Shown: positions 24,507 to 31,661 of the stretch, piece after piece
How the letters are laid out: every line of letters begins with the position of its first letter
Numbering within the stretch: the first letter of the stretch is position 1
Assembly (NCBI RefSeq): GCF_000739615.1
Contig: NZ_BATP01000059.1
Location: 186,001-250,000, forward strand
Direction: 5' to 3'
DNA length: 64,000 bases
Origin: Haloferula sp. BvORR071
GTDB taxonomy: Bacteria; Verrucomicrobiota; Verrucomicrobiia; Verrucomicrobiales; Akkermansiaceae
The notes under the pieces: generated by a model
What the model was told of the DNA's origin: nothing
The model's input: only the letters and a program-made list of their open reading frames with translations
Database searches by the model: none
Position numbers and translations under genes: made by a program

Positions 24507-24548
24507 CGAACGCCGAACATCGAACGCCCAAGGACGAATGTTGAATGG
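24507..24548. repeat. Degenerate heptamer repeat array
   Basis: Six consecutive seven-base units follow the stop of the large secreted protein gene. Three read CGAACGC, CGAACAT and CGAACGC; the last two resemble CGAATGT and TGAATGG. Similar seven-base periodicity occurs at 35601-35649 and 49049-49091. Confidence 0.6.
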
Positions 24549-24556
24549 GAGAGAGG

Positions 24557-25048
24557 TCAGAGGGCACCGCTTGGCGGGGTGGTGCCTCCCTTGATTCTAC
24601 GATGGCGATAGTAGAGGAGGGCGGACCAGAGGGCGAGGTGGGCGGGGAGGAAAGTCCAGAGAGGGATGCCGGGGGTGGGTGGCTCGGGGGCAGAAGAGGT
24701 GACGGGGAAGAGGCCGCTGCCGGGGTAGGAGCTTCCTATCGAGGAGATGAGTTCCGGGGGTTCATAGGGCGGGCCGTGGTAGAAGTGCAGGCCGGCGGTG
24801 CCGTAGGGATGGGAGTCGCTGCGGATCCAGAGTTTGCCCTCGGAGAAGCTGGCGATGTAGCAGGTGCGGGCACCGGAGGGGAGGTAAGAGAAGTAGGTCT
24901 CGTGCTTGTGGGAATCGATCCACGCGGCGACGAGGGCTATCAGGACGAGAACGCCGGACCAGAAGCTGAGGGATTTGTGGAGAGGGCGAGGCACCGGAGG
25001 AAGAGAGATCGAATATTCAACGTCGATGCCTGCGGCTTTCAAAGCCAC
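24557..25048 (-). CDS. Membrane protein of unknown function
   Basis: A 163-residue protein with two membrane segments, one near residues 28-44 (SFWSGVLVLIALVAAWI) and one near residues 130-147 (WTFLPAHLALWSALLYYR), separated by about 85 residues that face the outside, with Pro- and Ser-rich spacing. The family was not recognised. It starts five bases after the stop of the EamA-like gene upstream on the same strand, so the two are probably co-transcribed. Confidence 0.55.
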   Translation of the reverse strand: MALKAAGIDVEYSISLPPVPRPLHKSLSFWSGVLVLIALVAAWIDSHKHETYFSYLPSGARTCYIASFSEGKLWIRSDSHPYGTAGLHFYHGPPYEPPELISSIGSSYPGSGLFPVTSSAPEPPTPGIPLWTFLPAHLALWSALLYYRHRRIKGGTTPPSGAL

Positions 25049-25053
25049 GCTCC

Positions 25054-25422
25054 CTATTTGGCGGCTCCGGCGGGGAGGAGGGCCAAGGCAAGGAAGGCGC
25101 AGATGGCAAGGGAAACGCCGACGTAGACGGGGACGGTGAGCTTTTCACCAAGCAGCATGAAACCGAGGATATTTCCAACGATGATGGAGCCAGCGCCGAA
25201 GAGAGCGACGGTGCGGCCGAGCTCCATAGTGGAGTAAATGTAAAGCTGCCCGAAGACCGCGATCTGCCGGATGACGGTGTAGATCAGGAACCACCAGGTG
25301 AAGAAGGAGGCGAGGGTGAAGCCGTGTGCCGACATTGCCCTGCGGCCCATCAGGTCGGAGATCGAGAACAGCAACTGGGAGCCGATGATGATGAAGGCGG
25401 GGGATTTCAGGAAGGCGGCCAC
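25054..25422 (-). CDS. Small four-helix EamA/SMR-like transporter (GTG start)
   Basis: A 122-residue membrane protein from a GTG start at 25422. It has four hydrophobic helices, with the last two reading MELGRTVALFGAGSIIVGNILGFMLLGEKLTVPVYVGVSLAICAFLALALL in sense, the half-size pattern of drug/metabolite transporters in which the GEKLT-type turn follows the third helix. Such half transporters work as dimers; the substrate is unknown. The open frame continues 225 codons upstream but overlaps the divergent folB gene, so the short form is more likely. Confidence 0.6.
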   Translation of the reverse strand: MAAFLKSPAFIIIGSQLLFSISDLMGRRAMSAHGFTLASFFTWWFLIYTVIRQIAVFGQLYIYSTMELGRTVALFGAGSIIVGNILGFMLLGEKLTVPVYVGVSLAICAFLALALLPAGAAK

Positions 25423-25524
25423 GGGGACGTGATGGGGGAAGCGGGCGGGGAGGGTCAAGCGCAGGCTTGGGGGCCCTTGGTCTTGACGGCGGGGCGGGGG
25501 GGCGCAGGCTGGGGGTGCCATCAC

Positions 25525-25887
25525 ATGGGAGAATTCGCTCAGATCGAGATCCGGAGACTGCGGGTGAAGACATTCATCGGTGTGCCGGAGGAAGAACGCG
25601 CCGGGGAGCAGGAGCTGCTGGTGACGGTGAAGGTCCACTCGCGGACTGCCTTTGGGGCGATGGAAGACGAGATCGGCAGCACGATCGACTATGCCGAGCT
25701 GGCAGCGGAGATCCAGGCACTGGCATTGGCCAGACCGCGGCGTCTGATCGAGACTTTGGCGGATGATATTGCCGGTCTGGTGCTTGCCGATCCCTTGGCC
25801 GCGGGGGTGGAGGTGACGGTGGAGAAGTTCATCCTGCCGGACACCGAGTGTGTGGCGGTGCATTTGCAGCGTAGCGGCGTGGGCTAG
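25525..25887 (+). CDS. folB: Dihydroneopterin aldolase FolB
   Basis: A 120-residue protein starting MGEFAQIEIRRLRVKTFIGVPEEERAGEQELLVTVKV, the typical FolB N terminus with the conserved Glu before the GxQ segment. It continues with GSTIDYAELAAEIQALA, the helix that closes the pterin site, then RRLIETLADDIAGLVLAD and VTVEKFILPDTECVAVHL with the catalytic Lys. FolB converts dihydroneopterin to hydroxymethyl-dihydropterin and glycolaldehyde in folate synthesis. Length fits the family. No other folate genes are nearby. The stop codon overlaps the convergent membrane protein gene by four bases. Confidence 0.88.
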   Translation: MGEFAQIEIRRLRVKTFIGVPEEERAGEQELLVTVKVHSRTAFGAMEDEIGSTIDYAELAAEIQALALARPRRLIETLADDIAGLVLADPLAAGVEVTVEKFILPDTECVAVHLQRSGVG

Positions 25888-26414
25888 CTGGGAGGCGTGG
25901 TCTTGGTTTTCGGCTTTGCCGGGTGGGATTTCCGCCATGCCCATCCAGAAAGCAGTCCCGCGATAAGGCCGGGCCAGAGGGTGGTGTCGCTGTGCCAGAG
26001 GATGATCTTGGCGTAGAGGGTGATCCCGGTGACGAGAAGAGCCAAGCTGCGGGTGAGGGGATGGGAGCAGGTGAGGAGGGCGTGAATGCAGAACCAAGCG
26101 TGGCCGGAGATGGGAGGTTGGCCAGTGAGGGGGCGGGCGAGGCAGATGGCAGCGACGAGGAGATCGATGAGCCAGCGGGCTTTGCCATGCGGTCGCTCTA
26201 ACAGGCGGGAGGCGGTGAAGGCTCCGGCGAGGGCGGCGGCGGGTGTGTAATACCAGAGGCGGTAGAAAAGGGCGTCGCCGCTGTGGGCGAGGAAGGCGTA
26301 GAGGGCGGTCGCGAGGGCGCAGGTAGTGGCCGGGATGGCGATGGCCGCGAGGGGATTGCGGATGATGATTCCCTTACCGAGCTCTAGATGGTGGTGGCCG
26401 CTTGCATCGGGCAT
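25884..26414 (-). CDS. Membrane protein of unknown function
   Basis: A 176-residue protein with about five hydrophobic segments (LAAIAIPATTCALATALYAFL, then YTPAAALAGAFTA, WLIDLLVAAICLA, SLALLVTGITLYAKI, and PGLIAGLLSGWAW) and a basic, Thr/Pro-rich tail. Topology suggests an integral inner-membrane protein. No motif identifies a function. It is convergent with folB and overlaps it by four bases at the 3' end, which is why the frame is trusted. Start is the ATG at 26414; an internal start is possible since the first 15 residues are His-rich and polar. Confidence 0.55.
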   Translation of the reverse strand: MPDASGHHHLELGKGIIIRNPLAAIAIPATTCALATALYAFLAHSGDALFYRLWYYTPAAALAGAFTASRLLERPHGKARWLIDLLVAAICLARPLTGQPPISGHAWFCIHALLTCSHPLTRSLALLVTGITLYAKIILWHSDTTLWPGLIAGLLSGWAWRKSHPAKPKTKTTPPS

Positions 26415-26448
26415 TCTTGGGGCGGGTTACGCGGGAGATGTAGAGGAT

Positions 26449-26500
26449 CTCTCTCTCTCTCGGGCCGGCTAAAGCCGGCGCACCCAGTGGCACCCAGTGG
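26449..26500. repeat. CT tract, hairpin and tandem decamer in an intergenic gap
   Basis: The gap holds a CT dinucleotide run (about 26448-26461), a perfect inverted repeat GCCGGCT/AGCCGGC (26464-26479) with a two-base gap, and a ten-base unit CACCCAGTGG present twice in tandem (26481-26490, 26491-26500). These precede the minus-strand membrane protein gene, and the unit is echoed by ACTCAGTGG just downstream. Confidence 0.6.
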
Positions 26501-26512
26501 GTTGCTTGTGAC

Positions 26513-26971
26513 TCAGTGGCGCGAGCGGTTTTCGGCGTCGACTTCAAGAGGGGCATCCTCATAGCCGTGGAAGAGGCACTCGAGGATGTAGCGCTGCATG
26601 AATGGCCCGATACCGCCGAGGGTTTGGTACTGCTCGACGTGGACGAGCTCGTGGCGCATGACGCCCCAGTTCCCCTTGAGGACGTAGATGCCGCGGCCGA
26701 GGGTCATGCCAGCGGGCAGGATGATGCGGATGCCGAAATTCCGGGCCATGCGGATCAAAGGATCCGGGACGGGCATGGGGATCTGCTGGACCTCGAGAAC
26801 CCGGACCTCCTCCGGGTTCTGGATCTTCAGCTCGGTGGCGAAGGCGAGGTGCTCCGCCTGGAGCGGCACCCCCTCGGCGAGGATGCGGCGCTCCTGGATC
26901 TGCGCCCAGCGCGAGATGGCTGGGGCTACGCCCGACGCCAGCGTGATCGCGAGGCCGAGCGGCAGGATCAT
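26513..26971 (-). CDS. HExxH-containing membrane-anchored protein
   Basis: A 152-residue protein with a short hydrophobic N terminus (MILPLGLAITLASGV), a conserved central part, and the zinc-ligand motif HELVHVEQY (residues about 108-116), typical of the DUF4157-type metallopeptidase-like family, in which a further Glu downstream completes the site. Here a Tyr- and Gln-rich helix and FMQRYILECLFHGYEDAP follow. Catalytic activity is not shown by sequence alone. It begins 12 bases after the stop of the succinate dehydrogenase iron-sulfur gene, so the two probably share a transcript. Confidence 0.66.
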   Translation of the reverse strand: MILPLGLAITLASGVAPAISRWAQIQERRILAEGVPLQAEHLAFATELKIQNPEEVRVLEVQQIPMPVPDPLIRMARNFGIRIILPAGMTLGRGIYVLKGNWGVMRHELVHVEQYQTLGGIGPFMQRYILECLFHGYEDAPLEVDAENRSRH

Positions 26972-26983
26972 ATCATCACGAGA

Positions 26984-27736
26984 TCAGACGAACTGCTCGG
27001 CCAGGACGGCCTTGCTGTAGTCGCGATTCAGCAGCGCGATGTGGTCGACGCTGATTTCCTTCGGGCAGGCGGCCTCGCACTCGTAGTGGTTGGTGCAGTT
27101 ACCGAAGCCCTCGCTGTCCATCTGGCGGACCATGGCCAGGGCGCGCTTTTCGCGTTCCGGTTGGCCTTGGGGCAGGTGGGCGAGGTGGGAAACCTTGGCG
27201 GAGACGAAGAGCATCGCGCTGGCATTCGGGCAGGCCGCGACGCAGGCGCCGCAGCCGATGCAGGCGGCGGCATCGAAGGCTGATTCCGCGTCGTCCTTCT
27301 TGATCGGGATCGCATTCGCATCCACGGCGGAGCCGGTGCGGACGTCGATGTAACCGCCAGCGGCAACGATACGGTCGAAGGCATTGCGGTCCACGATGAG
27401 GTCGCGGATCACCGGGAAGGCATGGGCGCGGAAGGGCTCGATCCAGATGGTATCGCCATCGCGGAATTTCCGCATGTGGACCTGGCAGGTGGTGGTGCCG
27501 CGCTCCTGGCCGTGGGGCACACCATTGATGGTCAGTGAGCACATGCCACAGATGCCCTCGCGGCAGTCGTGGTCGAAGTGGATCGGCTCGCCTCCATCGT
27601 TGATGATTTTCTCATTCACGATATCGAGCATCTCCAGGAAGGAGCAATGCTCAGGGATCCCGGCGGCGGGATAGGTTTCGATGCGGCCCTTGTCCTGGGG
27701 ACCGTTTTGACGCCAGACCTTCAGCGTGAGGTTCAT
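26984..27736 (-). CDS. sdhB: Succinate dehydrogenase/fumarate reductase iron-sulfur subunit SdhB (solitary)
   Basis: A 250-residue protein. The N-terminal ferredoxin domain has the [2Fe-2S] motif CREGICGMC followed by a fourth Cys in TTCQVH; the C-terminal domain has CIGCGACVAACP and CTNHYECEAACPKE, which bind the [4Fe-4S] and [3Fe-4S] clusters. SdhB passes electrons from the FAD subunit to quinone at the membrane. SdhA and SdhC normally neighbour it, but here the upstream gene is divergent and the downstream one is an HExxH protein. The start at ATG 27736 matches the usual N terminus (MNLTLKVWRQ); a GTG 14 codons earlier would add an Ala-rich leader. Confidence 0.85.
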   Translation of the reverse strand: MNLTLKVWRQNGPQDKGRIETYPAAGIPEHCSFLEMLDIVNEKIINDGGEPIHFDHDCREGICGMCSLTINGVPHGQERGTTTCQVHMRKFRDGDTIWIEPFRAHAFPVIRDLIVDRNAFDRIVAAGGYIDVRTGSAVDANAIPIKKDDAESAFDAAACIGCGACVAACPNASAMLFVSAKVSHLAHLPQGQPEREKRALAMVRQMDSEGFGNCTNHYECEAACPKEISVDHIALLNRDYSKAVLAEQFV

Positions 27737-28076
27737 ATCGGAGAATTGTGGGGCTGCCGCGGCGGACGCCGCGGCCACGGATGGAAGATAGGGGGACGGG
27801 GGCGGCGGGCGCTAGTCGAAAAAGCCGGTTTTGTGGGGCAATCCGGTTTCCGTGGGTGACCGGGATCGATGGCTGGGATGAAGAGATTGGACTGGGGATG
27901 ACGTGGATTCCGCGGCTGGGTGGGTGGACAGCGGGATCGCGGAGTAGGGGAACCATCTTCCCATTGGTTCCATCGGTCTCATCCATTTTGGTCCGGCTTC
28001 CGCGGTCCAACATTTTTCGGAACGGGCATGAAACAAGCTTTTCACGCGAACACCTGTCCGGTTTACTTCTACGATC
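27737..28076. other. Intergenic region between divergent sdhB and the PYD1-type gene
   Basis: No gene is seen in these 340 bases. Near the sdhB end there is a strong hairpin (GCCGCGGC at 27756-27763 and again at 27768-27775 around GGAC) in the sdhB leader. The half nearer the plus-strand gene is less GC-rich (27950-28070) and must carry promoters for both sides; I could not point to convincing -35/-10 boxes or a ribosome-binding site close to ATG 28077. Confidence 0.5.
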
Positions 28077-29216
28077 ATGGCTACCCTTGCGACCACCGTT
28101 GATGGACTGAAGTTCGCGAATCCTTTCGTGATCGCTTCGGGGCCGCCGGGGACGAACGTGAAGGTGATCAAGCGGGCCTTCAAGGAGGGCTGGGGCGGGG
28201 TGATCGCGAAGACGGTGAGCCTGGATGCCTCGAAGGTGGTCAATGTGGGGCCGCGCTACGCGAAGCTGATGGCGGGCGACGGCAAGGAGGTGGTCGGCTG
28301 GGAGAACATTGAGCTGATCAGTGACCGGAAGTTCGAGATCTGGCTGGATGAATTCAAGGAGGCCAAGGACGAGTGCCCGGACGGGGTGCTGATCGCCTCG
28401 ATCATGGAGGAATACAACAAGGACGCCTGGTGCGAGATCGTGGAGCGCTGCCAAGACGCCGGGGTGGATGCCTTTGAGCTGAATTTCTCCTGCCCGCACG
28501 GCCTGCCGGAGCGGAAGATGGGGGCGGCGATGGGGCAGGATCCGGCGATCCTGGAAGAGGTCTGCGGCTGGGTGATGGGCGCGGCGAAGATCCCGGTGTG
28601 GGCGAAGATGACGCCGAACGTGACCCACATCGAGGAACCCAGTGCCGCCGCGCTGCGGGCCGGTTGCCAAGGCATCAGCGCGATCAATACGATCCGCAGT
28701 GTGATGGGGGTGAACCTGGAGACATTGCGGCCGGAGCCGACGGTGGAGGGCTACACGACTCCCGGCGGCTATTCGTCGAAGGCGGTGAAGCCGATCGCGC
28801 TGCGGATGGTGATGGAGATCGCGCAGATGATTCAGAAGGATTTCCCGGGGCGCTCGCTGTCGGCGATCGGCGGCGTGGAGACCGGTGCGGATGCGGCGCA
28901 GTTCATCCTGCTAGGCGGCGATACCGTGCAGGTCTGCACCGGTGTGATGAAGTTCGGCTACGGGATGGTGAAGGATCTGAATGCGGGGCTACTGCAGTTC
29001 ATGGAGAGCAAGGGCTTTGAGACGCTTGCCGACTTCAAGGGGCTAAGCCTGCCTTACTTCACGACCCATGCGGAGCTGGTGAGGATGCAGCTCGCGCGGA
29101 AGGCGGAGGAAGCCGCGGCGAAGGAAAGCGCGGGGATGGTGAAGAGCGACGCGGAGTGGAACGGCGACGACTTCGTGAAGCAGTCGGATGCACTGGCGCG
29201 GAAGGCGGGGGGGTAG
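28077..29216 (+). CDS. Dihydropyrimidine dehydrogenase, plant PYD1-type, without Fe-S domain
   Basis: A 379-residue enzyme of the dihydroorotate/dihydropyrimidine dehydrogenase family, which reduces uracil or thymine to the 5,6-dihydro form. Visible: VDGLKFANPFVIASGPPGT, the NFSCPHGLPERKMGAAMGQDP loop (residues about 138-156), VWAKMTPNVT with the FMN-contacting Lys, NTIRSVMGVNLETLRPEP, GGYSSKAVKPIALRMVMEIAQ and SAIGGVETGADAAQFILLGGDTVQVCTG. Bacterial PreA and mammalian DPYD carry a C-terminal 2x[4Fe-4S] ferredoxin domain; here no Cys cluster follows and the tail is KSDAEWNGDDFVKQSD, as I recall from plant PYD1. The active-site position that is Cys in animal DPYD (GLACGQD) is Met152. No PreT partner lies in the window. 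Confidence 0.85.
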   Translation: MATLATTVDGLKFANPFVIASGPPGTNVKVIKRAFKEGWGGVIAKTVSLDASKVVNVGPRYAKLMAGDGKEVVGWENIELISDRKFEIWLDEFKEAKDECPDGVLIASIMEEYNKDAWCEIVERCQDAGVDAFELNFSCPHGLPERKMGAAMGQDPAILEEVCGWVMGAAKIPVWAKMTPNVTHIEEPSAAALRAGCQGISAINTIRSVMGVNLETLRPEPTVEGYTTPGGYSSKAVKPIALRMVMEIAQMIQKDFPGRSLSAIGGVETGADAAQFILLGGDTVQVCTGVMKFGYGMVKDLNAGLLQFMESKGFETLADFKGLSLPYFTTHAELVRMQLARKAEEAAAKESAGMVKSDAEWNGDDFVKQSDALARKAGG

Positions 29217-29230
29217 AGGAAGGAGTGCAG

Positions 29231-30004
29231 CTAGAGTTCCCGCGCGCTGTCTTGGTCGATGAATAGCTCTGCCTTGGCGTGCCTGCGCAGGATGGTGGAG
29301 GGATACTCCTCGGAGATTTCGTCCTGCAAGGTGTGGCGCACGGCCTCCGCTTTGTGGGCGGCGGGGACCATGCAGGAGATCTCTGGTGCCGCGACCAAGG
29401 CGGGAATGGTCAGCGTGATCGCCAGCTTGGGCACTTGATCGAGCGTGGCGAAGCAGCCGTCGTGGACTTGTTGGTGGCGGCTCGTTTCGTCGAGTTCGAC
29501 GAGCTTCACGAGTTCCGGGTCTTGGAAGTCAGCAACGTGGGGGTCGTTGAAGGCGATGTGGCAGTTTTCGCCGATGCCCATGCAGGTGATGTCCACGGGC
29601 TGTTCGCGCAAGAGGGAAGCGTAGCGATGGCATTCGGCTTGGGGATCGGCGGCATTGCCATCGATGTAATGGACGGCGCCGAAGGGGAGCTTGCGGAAGA
29701 GACGGGTGTCGAGGAAGTTTCCGAAGCGTTGGGGCGCGTCGTCCGCGAGACCGACGTATTCGTCCATGTGGAAGGCGTGGACGCGCTGCCAATCAATGCC
29801 GGACTCGCGGATCAGGGCATCGAGGAATTCGTTCTGGGAAGGCGCGGCGGCGAAGATCATGCGCACCGTGGGCTGTGTCTCCTGAAGGCGGCGGATGGCT
29901 GCCGCGGTTTTCACGGCGGCAGCGGCCCCGAGGCTTTCACGGTCCTCGAAAAGCGCCACCTTGAGCTGGTCCACGGTGAATTCGCGGAGTGGAGAAGCGG
30001 GCAT
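29231..30004 (-). CDS. nagB: Glucosamine-6-phosphate deaminase-like isomerase
   Basis: A 257-residue protein of the NagB/6-phosphogluconolactonase fold. Conserved are AAAPSQNEFLDALI (phosphate loop), HMDEYVGL with the catalytic Asp, and a segment GIGENCHIAFNDP corresponding to GxGxDGHIAFNEP of NagB. In that segment the Asp that assists ring opening is Asn and the Glu is Asp, as in a NagB-like subgroup, and the Gly before His is Cys. The family deaminates and isomerises glucosamine-6-phosphate to fructose-6-phosphate. It is translated just after nagA on the same strand, spacing five bases, so the two form an amino-sugar operon embedded in the pyrimidine block. Confidence 0.82.
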   Translation of the reverse strand: MPASPLREFTVDQLKVALFEDRESLGAAAAVKTAAAIRRLQETQPTVRMIFAAAPSQNEFLDALIRESGIDWQRVHAFHMDEYVGLADDAPQRFGNFLDTRLFRKLPFGAVHYIDGNAADPQAECHRYASLLREQPVDITCMGIGENCHIAFNDPHVADFQDPELVKLVELDETSRHQQVHDGCFATLDQVPKLAITLTIPALVAAPEISCMVPAAHKAEAVRHTLQDEISEEYPSTILRRHAKAELFIDQDSAREL

Positions 30005-30009
30005 GTGAG

Positions 30010-31206
30010 TCAGGGCAGGGTAGGCACCGCACGGGTGTCGTGGACGATCGATCCGGCAATCATGGTCATAGTGACTTCGAGCGTGGCGTCGAGGATTACG
30101 AGATCCGCATCCTTCCCGGTGTCCAGAGAGCCCTTCCGATCCGCCACGCCCATGATCCGAGCCGGGGTGCTGCTGGCCATGCGGACCGTGTCCGCCAAGG
30201 AGACGCCGCCGAGCTGGACCATGTTGCGGACGGCTCGGTCCATGGTGGCGACGCTGCCAGCGAAGGCACTGCGGTCGGAGAGCTTGGCCACGCCGTCCTC
30301 GACGATGACGGGAAGGCCGCCATCGAGAGCGCCCAGAGTGCTGGGGCCTTCCGGCATACCGGCGGCGCGCATGGCATCGGTGATCAGGGCGATGCGGTCC
30401 GGGCCCTTCACCTTGTAGACCAGTTGGAGCAGTGGCGCGGGGACGTGGATGCCATCGCCGATGATCTCCACGTCTAGGTCCAGCAGCAGGGCGCTCTCGA
30501 TCACGCCAGCGTAGCGGAAGGCATTCCGGCGGGTGACTCCGGACATGGCGGAGTAGAGGTGGGTGACCAGCGAGTAGCCGCTCTGGTAGGCTGCCAGGAC
30601 CTCATCATAGAGCGCATCCGTGTGCGCGATGGCGGCGACGATGCCTTTTTCCCGCAGGCGCAGGCCGAACTCGATCGCGCCGGGGAGTTCCGGTGCCGCG
30701 CTCCAGCGGGTGATGGCGGAGGAGTGGGCGAGGATGGCCTCATACTGGTCGGGGTCAGGATTGCGGATGTAGCGCGGGTCCTGCGCTCCGCGCTGGCTCA
30801 GGGCGAAGTAAGGGCCCTCAAGGTGCATGCCGAGGAAGGTCGCGCCGCTGGAATTCTGACGGTGGGCGGATTCGTAGGCGTCGAGGGTGCGGAGGAGGCT
30901 TTCGGTCTCGGCTGTTAGAGTGGTCGGCACCATCGCGGTGGTGCCGTGGCGGGCATGCATGGCCGCGATGGTGAGGAAGGCTTCCGCAGTGCCATCCATG
31001 AAGTCGCAGCCGCCGCCGCCATGGACGTGGAGGTCAATGAAGCCGGGAGCGATGTAGCCGCCCGCGGCATCGATGTTCTGCGCATCAGGAACCTCGATGC
31101 GTTCGGCGTGGATGCCGAGGATCTTGCCGTCTTCCACCACGACCGTGCCCCCGCGAAGCTTGTCGCGGGGGCTCAGGATGGTGCCATTGGTGATCGCGTA
31201 GCGCAT
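30010..31206 (-). CDS. nagA: N-acetylglucosamine-6-phosphate deacetylase NagA
   Basis: A 398-residue amidohydrolase. From Met 31206 it starts MRYAITNGTILSPRDKLRGG. The metal site shows in GFIDLHVHGGGGCDFMDG and LGMHLEGPYF with the Glu ligand. Further family segments are AIAHTDALYDE with His, HLYSAMSGVTRR (usually HLFNAM), EIIGDGIHVPAPLL with His and ITDAMRAAGMPEG with the catalytic Asp. NagA removes acetate from GlcNAc-6-phosphate, giving GlcN-6-phosphate, the substrate of the neighbouring NagB-like protein. Both are cytoplasmic. No PTS or kinase for GlcNAc is seen, so the source of the phosphate sugar is elsewhere, perhaps cell-wall recycling. Length fits the family (about 380-400). Confidence 0.9.
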   Translation of the reverse strand: MRYAITNGTILSPRDKLRGGTVVVEDGKILGIHAERIEVPDAQNIDAAGGYIAPGFIDLHVHGGGGCDFMDGTAEAFLTIAAMHARHGTTAMVPTTLTAETESLLRTLDAYESAHRQNSSGATFLGMHLEGPYFALSQRGAQDPRYIRNPDPDQYEAILAHSSAITRWSAAPELPGAIEFGLRLREKGIVAAIAHTDALYDEVLAAYQSGYSLVTHLYSAMSGVTRRNAFRYAGVIESALLLDLDVEIIGDGIHVPAPLLQLVYKVKGPDRIALITDAMRAAGMPEGPSTLGALDGGLPVIVEDGVAKLSDRSAFAGSVATMDRAVRNMVQLGGVSLADTVRMASSTPARIMGVADRKGSLDTGKDADLVILDATLEVTMTMIAGSIVHDTRAVPTLP

Positions 31207-31294
31207 AAACGGGAAGCGGGCAGAGATGAATGCTCCGCCACGGTGCCGCATCCCTACGTGGGGTAAATGCGGATTTTCTCCCCGATCTCCGCGC

Positions 31295-31615
31295 TTACCT
31301 GCCGATGAAGTTTTTCTGCGGGACCTCGATCACATCGCCAGCCTGCAGCTTCAAGGTCTTATTCTCGTCCTTGCGCAGGTCGTAGGTCTTAGCCTCCTTG
31401 CCGCGGATCAGCTTTACACGATTGAGGGCACCGAACTCGGTGGCACCCCGCGCGCTCTGGATCGCCGTGAAAAGGGTGAGGTCCTTCTTGAACTCAACCG
31501 GCCCGGGCGCACGCACTTGGCCGCCGACTACTACAGTTGGCTTGTCTTCTTGGGCAGCGTGGAGCGGAGCGAGGGCCAACAAGGAAACGAACAAGGCGGA
31601 GATGATTGTCTTCAT
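31295..31615 (-). CDS. Small secreted SLBB-domain protein
   Basis: A 106-residue protein with a signal peptide (MKTIISALFVSLLALAPLHA) and a single SLBB-like domain: VVVGGQVRAPGPVEFKKDLTLFTAIQSARG, then FGALNRVKLIRGKEAKTYDLRKDEN and LQAGDVIEVPQK. That pattern occurs in Wza-type polysaccharide export proteins, which have several such repeats and a lipid anchor; this one has only one repeat and no lipobox. It could bind polysaccharide or serve as an export accessory, but no capsule genes are near. It lies 88 bases upstream of nagA on the same strand; the frame upstream of the signal peptide is not used. Confidence 0.7.
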   Translation of the reverse strand: MKTIISALFVSLLALAPLHAAQEDKPTVVVGGQVRAPGPVEFKKDLTLFTAIQSARGATEFGALNRVKLIRGKEAKTYDLRKDENKTLKLQAGDVIEVPQKNFIGR

Positions 31616-31661
31616 GGTGCCTCGATCTACCCAATGGACTTTGTGTTGCAAAGTTAATTCT

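Noticed and set aside
26448..26461. CT dinucleotide run as a phase-variation tract.
   Set aside because: It is not inside a gene or a recognisable promoter; slippage would have no evident effect.
26984..29216. SdhB as the electron donor for the PYD1-type reductase, as both are adjacent and no PreT is present.
   Set aside because: SdhB motifs are those of a normal SDH subunit, and it is transcribed away from the reductase; adjacency alone is not enough.
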